From Pseudomonas putida (GTDB lineage: Bacteria; Pseudomonadota; Gammaproteobacteria; Pseudomonadales; Pseudomonadaceae), in the NCBI RefSeq assembly GCF_028682475.1, contig NZ_JANHLE010000008.1, positions 124,001 through 188,000 on the forward strand: a DNA stretch of 64,000 nt, written 5' to 3'. Shown here piece after piece: positions 60,405 to 64,000 of the stretch. The notes beneath the pieces were generated by a model, which was given only the letters and a program-made list of their open reading frames with translations, was not told the origin of the DNA and did not search any database. How positions within the stretch are numbered: position 1 is the first letter of the stretch; every line of letters begins with the position of its first letter. The position numbers were made by a program, and so were the translations under genes.

Positions 60405-62541
60405 GGGCTGGCTCTCCGTCGACGGCGGGATCAAGGTAGCTGCTGTAATGACGAAGGAAACCGGCGATCACCAGCAGCGCGACGCGAATGCGAAACAGCG
60501 AACGCAACTGTTCGGCCGCTGCCGTGAATTGCTCGCTGTGCAGAGCGTCAAGCTCTTCGCCCAGCGCTTGCAGGGTATCGAGCAGCACCGGCAGCTGCCC
60601 CCGGGTGCGCCCGGCGACATAGCGGCCGGTGTCGCGCAACACCTGTCCCAGGCGCGCGCGGGTGCTGTCGCTGAGCAACAGGTTGGCCCGGCCCTGCTCC
60701 TGCAATTGGCGCAACGCTACACCCAAGGCCATGCACGCCAGATTGACTTCGAACAGCGCCCTGGAGCGGGCGTCCTGAGTGGCTGGCAGCAGGCCGATAA
60801 TCAACGTCAGGCGGTCTACCATGCGGCTTTCGAACGCAAACTGGCGCTCATCGGAGCTCGGCCCCTTGAGCAAGGCATAGACCTGCTCACGGGTCTCGCG
60901 GAACAATCGCTCGATGCGTAATTGCGGGTTGAAGGGAAACAGCCAGGCATACACCAGCAACGACAGCACCCCGCCGCAAAGATAGGCACCGGCAAACTCG
61001 AACCACTGCATCGCGGTGTTCTGCCAGGCACCGATGTTCTGCGGGCCGAACAGCAGGAAACTGGACAAGCCCAGGCCCATGCCGATTCCCGCAGTCATTG
61101 GCGTCGACAAGCCGACCGCAACCACATACAGCAACGGCAATAACAACAGCGCGAGCATCTCGAAATCGACCACCTGGGGGATCAGCCAGAACTGGTACAA
61201 CGCCGAGACCAGCAAGGCCATGCCCAAGCCGCGCATGTAGTTCTGCGCCGCCATCAACGGGCGCGGAAAGGTAGCCATCAACGAGCAGAGAATGCCCACC
61301 AGAATCACCCCGGCACGGGCACCGTCCCAAGCCGTCTCGATCCAGATCAGGCCGGCGACCAGCAAGGCAAGAAAAGCCCGGCTGGCGTTCATCGCCGCCA
61401 GGCGAAAGTCCAGGTGCAGCGGGTTGGTCCGGGCCTGGCGGTACAGGCAGTCGCCCGCACGGCCTTCCTGAATGGCATCACTGAGTTCAAGCATCTCGCT
61501 CAACTGTTCCAGCAACCTGGCCTGTTCCCAACGCAACGCCCAGGCCAGGGAGCGCAAGGTCGGTGGCAGATCGGGCGCCAGTTGCTCGGCTTGCAGGGCG
61601 GCCTGATCAAAACGCCGCTGCAAGGCGCTGAAGTGTTCCCGTGCGCTGGCGGGCATCGCCCTGCCCTGTTGCGCCAGTTGGTCGAGAAACGCCAGTTCGT
61701 CGGTGAGCAGCTGGTTGATGAAATCCGGATAGGCACCCTGCCAGCGTTCAGCGATCATCAGCTTCTGGTTGCGCAGCACGGTCAGGCGCGAGCTGAGCAG
61801 CACCAGCTGGTTGCCCAGCAATTGCACCAGGTCGTTAGCGCTGCGCAGGTGCGGGGCATCGAAATACAGGTGGCGGCGCAGCCCTTCCAGTGCGCTGATT
61901 TCACCGAGGATCTGCATTTGCCGCTGGCTGAAGGCCGCTGCGCTTTCCTCGCCGCGAATGGCGGCGGCGGCATGTGCGGCCATCAGTTTGATCAGGTGGT
62001 CGACTTTACCGAAGTAACCTGTGGCCACCGCCTGCGGCCGGGCACTGAGCAGGCTGACGGCGCACACACAGGCCACCGCCAGCAAGGTTTCGGTGACCCG
62101 GGTGATGGCCAGCATCAGGGTATTGTCCTGCTCGGGGATTGCCAGCATGGCCACCACCACAGCGGTAAAGCCGCTGAGCACGAAGGCATGCGAGCTGGTG
62201 TAGCGCAGCAAGGTGCCACCGGCGGTGCACAAGGCCAGCCACAGCGCCAGGGTGACGATGAACGGCAGCGGCGCCTGGGGAAACAGCGCCATGATCAGCA
62301 CCGCCACTGCGGCCCCCACAGCAGTACCCACCACTTGGGCGAAACTGCGTTGCAAGGTCATGCCGCCCAGCGGCTGACTGACGATAAACACCGCCATGAT
62401 CGACCATTTCGGTTGGTCGAGGTCGAAGATAAACGCCAGGTACAGGGTCAGCAGACAGGCAACCATGGTCCGCAGGGCAAAGCGGAAGGTGTCCGGCCCC
62501 GGGTGCAGAACCATCTTGAAATAATTGATCAGTGGCTGCAT
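60394..62541 (-). CDS. FUSC family (AaeB-like) efflux protein
   Basis: A 715-aa inner-membrane protein starting at ATG 62541 behind GGGAG. Two blocks of about six helices (residues 20-180 and 370-520) are each followed by a long soluble part; the layout fits AaeB/YccS-type fusaric-acid-resistance pumps. It works with the DUF1656 and HlyD-type genes that follow on the same strand. The substrate is probably an aromatic or organic acid. Confidence 0.9.
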   Translation of the reverse strand: MQPLINYFKMVLHPGPDTFRFALRTMVACLLTLYLAFIFDLDQPKWSIMAVFIVSQPLGGMTLQRSFAQVVGTAVGAAVAVLIMALFPQAPLPFIVTLALWLALCTAGGTLLRYTSSHAFVLSGFTAVVVAMLAIPEQDNTLMLAITRVTETLLAVACVCAVSLLSARPQAVATGYFGKVDHLIKLMAAHAAAAIRGEESAAAFSQRQMQILGEISALEGLRRHLYFDAPHLRSANDLVQLLGNQLVLLSSRLTVLRNQKLMIAERWQGAYPDFINQLLTDELAFLDQLAQQGRAMPASAREHFSALQRRFDQAALQAEQLAPDLPPTLRSLAWALRWEQARLLEQLSEMLELSDAIQEGRAGDCLYRQARTNPLHLDFRLAAMNASRAFLALLVAGLIWIETAWDGARAGVILVGILCSLMATFPRPLMAAQNYMRGLGMALLVSALYQFWLIPQVVDFEMLALLLLPLLYVVAVGLSTPMTAGIGMGLGLSSFLLFGPQNIGAWQNTAMQWFEFAGAYLCGGVLSLLVYAWLFPFNPQLRIERLFRETREQVYALLKGPSSDERQFAFESRMVDRLTLIIGLLPATQDARSRALFEVNLACMALGVALRQLQEQGRANLLLSDSTRARLGQVLRDTGRYVAGRTRGQLPVLLDTLQALGEELDALHSEQFTAAAEQLRSLFRIRVALLVIAGFLRHYSSYLDPAVDGEPALAH

Positions 62542-63010
62542 ACCGCTCCCTCGCCGTGCCGTGCTGTTTACCTTAGCCACTGCGGCGGGCCGGCGGAAGC
62601 GGCGTTGACACACTACAGCGTTGCAAATCCGGAACAGTGGCGATCCGGCAGGTCAGGGAAGCAATTGTCATGAAAACAACCTTGACCCTGGTGCTGTTGA
62701 ACGTTAGTTTCTCGCCCGCATTTTTGCATGCCTATACAGGAGTCCTGCATTGGACAGTAGCTCTAGTCGATTGCGACAGGTTCATACGGCGCGCTAGTTC
62801 AGCAGACTCTCTCTGCCACTGCCCCGCCGTACATGGTGGTCAGTGGCGCCTCGCATCCCGAGCGGATGACGACGCTTCATTCTCCCTTCCTGCAAGCCCG
62901 GCACGATTGTTCGTGGCCCTGGCCTGTGACCCTGCGTAATCAATTTATTCATACCTGCATCGACTGGGTTCGATGCGTTGCGGCCCTGCGCCGTGGATTC
63001 GAGGTTTGTC
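62542..63010. other. Divergent intergenic region with a possible mgtC leader hairpin
   Basis: This 469-bp region separates the FUSC and MgtC genes. No supported gene is seen; an 89-codon frame at 62670 starts like a signal peptide (MKTTLTLVLLNVSFS) but continues without family features. GCCACTG (62815-62821) and CAGTGGC (62841-62847) form a stem around CCGCC/GGTGG. Long leaders before mgtC genes are known in enteric bacteria; whether this is one is inference. Confidence 0.4.
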
Positions 63011-63718
63011 ATGGATTGGAAAGTATTTCTCCTGCGCGTCACTGTCGCGCTGGTACTGGGCGCCCTGATCGGCGCTGAACGTCAACTGCGCCAGCGCCTG
63101 ACCGGCCTGCGCACCAATGCCCTGGTCAGTACCGGTGCCTGCCTGTTCGTGCTGATGACCCAGGCCGTGCCGGGCATGGCCGCCACCGATGCGTCGCGGA
63201 TTGCCGCCTATGTGGTGTCGGGCATCGGTTTTCTCGGCGGTGGCGTGATCATGCGCGATGGCCTGAATGTGCGCGGCCTGAACACTGCCGCCACACTGTG
63301 GTGCACCGCCGCCGTGGGTGTGTTGTGCAGCATGGGCCTGTTGCTGGAGGCCGCAGTGGGCAGCTGCGTGGTGCTCTGTGCCAACATCCTGTTGCGCGAT
63401 ATCGCCCAACGCCTCAACCATCAAGAGGTGCTGCCGGCCAATGAAGCCGAGCAGCGTTTCGAGGTGCGTATCACCTGCCGCGCCGAAGATGAAATCCAGG
63501 TGCGCAGCCTGATGCTGCACAGTTTCGGCAGCGGCGGGCTGCGCCTGCAGTCACTGCACAGCGAAGACCTGGCCAATCCAGCCAAGCTGGAAGTGCGCGC
63601 CGAGCTGTTGGGCAGCCCCGATGCGCCGACTCAGCTGGAGCGCCTGGTCAGCCGGGTGAGCCTGGAAAAAGGCGTCAGCTCGGTGCGCTGGCAGGTGCAC
63701 GAGCTGACGGCCGATTAG
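63011..63718 (+). CDS. MgtC/SapB family membrane protein
   Basis: A 235-aa protein from ATG 63011. The N-terminal half has four or five membrane helices with the MgtC motifs LGALIGAERQLRQRLTGLRTNALVSTGA and GIGFLGGGVIMRDGLNVRGLNTAATLW. The C-terminal 90 residues are a soluble ACT-like domain, as in MgtC. MgtC proteins support growth in low Mg2+ and inhibit the F1Fo ATPase in Salmonella. The role here is not tested. Its stop overlaps the stop of the next gene by four bases. Confidence 0.9.
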   Translation: MDWKVFLLRVTVALVLGALIGAERQLRQRLTGLRTNALVSTGACLFVLMTQAVPGMAATDASRIAAYVVSGIGFLGGGVIMRDGLNVRGLNTAATLWCTAAVGVLCSMGLLLEAAVGSCVVLCANILLRDIAQRLNHQEVLPANEAEQRFEVRITCRAEDEIQVRSLMLHSFGSGGLRLQSLHSEDLANPAKLEVRAELLGSPDAPTQLERLVSRVSLEKGVSSVRWQVHELTAD

Positions 63719-63930
63719 CGACGCTCGTCCGACAGCGGCGTGGGCTGATCGGGCTCCGGCAAGCGTGTGCTTTGATCCGGGGAATCGGGCAGGCGCTCGA
63801 TGTCCTGGGGATGCTCGCGCCGCTGCGGGTCGCCGTCGACGTTGGGGTCGGTGACCGGATCATGTTCACGTTGCGGATCATTCAGTGGGTCCTTCCACAG
63901 TGGATCATTTTCGGGACGTGGATGGCTCAT
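63715..63930 (-). CDS. Small acidic low-complexity protein, function unknown
   Basis: A 71-aa hydrophilic protein behind GAGGTATCTGCC, made mostly of Asp, Pro, Arg and Glu (DPLNDPQREHDP, DPNVDGDPQRREHPQD). No signal peptide, helix motif or family is recognised. It is convergent with mgtC, sharing four bases at the stops. Probably a real intrinsically disordered protein, but no role can be given. The last 70 bases of the window beyond its start hold nothing I can identify. Confidence 0.7.
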   Translation of the reverse strand: MSHPRPENDPLWKDPLNDPQREHDPVTDPNVDGDPQRREHPQDIERLPDSPDQSTRLPEPDQPTPLSDERR

Positions 63931-64000
63931 GGCAGATACCTCTTCAGACCGGCCCGGAGAAATCCGGGCCTTGATGTTTCGAGGCGGCTGCCGTACCCCG

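Noticed and set aside
62637-62939. A 100-codon frame upstream of mgtC
   Set aside because: Only its first residues look like a signal peptide; the rest is random and overlaps a strong RNA stem. Kept only as a possible leader.

Overview
The window looks like a chromosomal segment of a fluorescent Pseudomonas (P. putida / P. fluorescens type). It is GC-rich and carries many Pseudomonas REP/REPIN hairpins. It also holds families typical of that genus: a DUF1302/DUF1329/YCF48 cluster, a DUF6124 gene, Zur-linked DksA2 and DUF1826, and Roc-type control of chaperone-usher fimbriae. I see no rRNA, tRNA, CRISPR array, prophage or intact insertion sequence.

Layout. 1-4.6 kb: leftward envelope cluster (small hydrolase, DUF1302, DUF1329, YCF48-like protein cut by the window edge) with a divergent AraC regulator. 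5.9-7.4 kb: a 740-bp imperfect inverted repeat, then a structured leader and a DUF6124 gene. 7.4-13.8 kb: a leftward seven-gene operon (quinone oxidoreductase, TauD-type dioxygenase, beta-keto acid cleavage enzyme, MFS carrier, DsbA-like protein, Rieske ferredoxin, YeiH-type exporter), divergent from a MocR regulator. 15.5-22 kb: TIM-barrel enzyme plus MFS carrier, kup, Dyp peroxidase and a BASS transporter. 22-27 kb: a zinc-starvation region in which dksA2 and DUF1826 are divergent from a three-gene ABC transporter, with a Zur-like palindrome on each side.

27.2-55.1 kb is the most interesting part, a fimbrial super-locus. Fimbrial operon I (pilin, chaperone, usher, adhesin; leftward) and fimbrial operon II (nine genes; rightward) flank about 15 kb of signalling genes. 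Module I has two tandem BvgS-like hybrid kinases, two tandem NarL/LuxR-type regulators and an EAL protein with a degenerate receiver. Module II matches RocS1-RocR-RocA1: a 1209-aa double-sensor hybrid kinase, a REC-EAL phosphodiesterase and a divergent LuxR-type regulator. Each module has its own palindromic box family in its promoters. TAGGAAATTTCCTA, made of two abutting TTTCCTA heptads as in BvgA sites, lies at the roc intergenic region and before fimbrial operon II. A TTTTAGGAGCACTCCTATA-like box lies before fimbrial operon I, the second regulator gene and the EAL gene. This suggests two parallel phosphorelay and c-di-GMP circuits, each driving its own fimbria.

55-64 kb: NCS1 permease, AraC regulator, serine/threonine dehydratase, an orphan CrtZ-like hydroxylase, an AaeXAB-like efflux set, an MgtC/SapB protein with a long leader, and a small acidic protein. 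Most boundaries rest on start choices explained in the entries. Function assignments come from reading translations and motifs, not from database searches.
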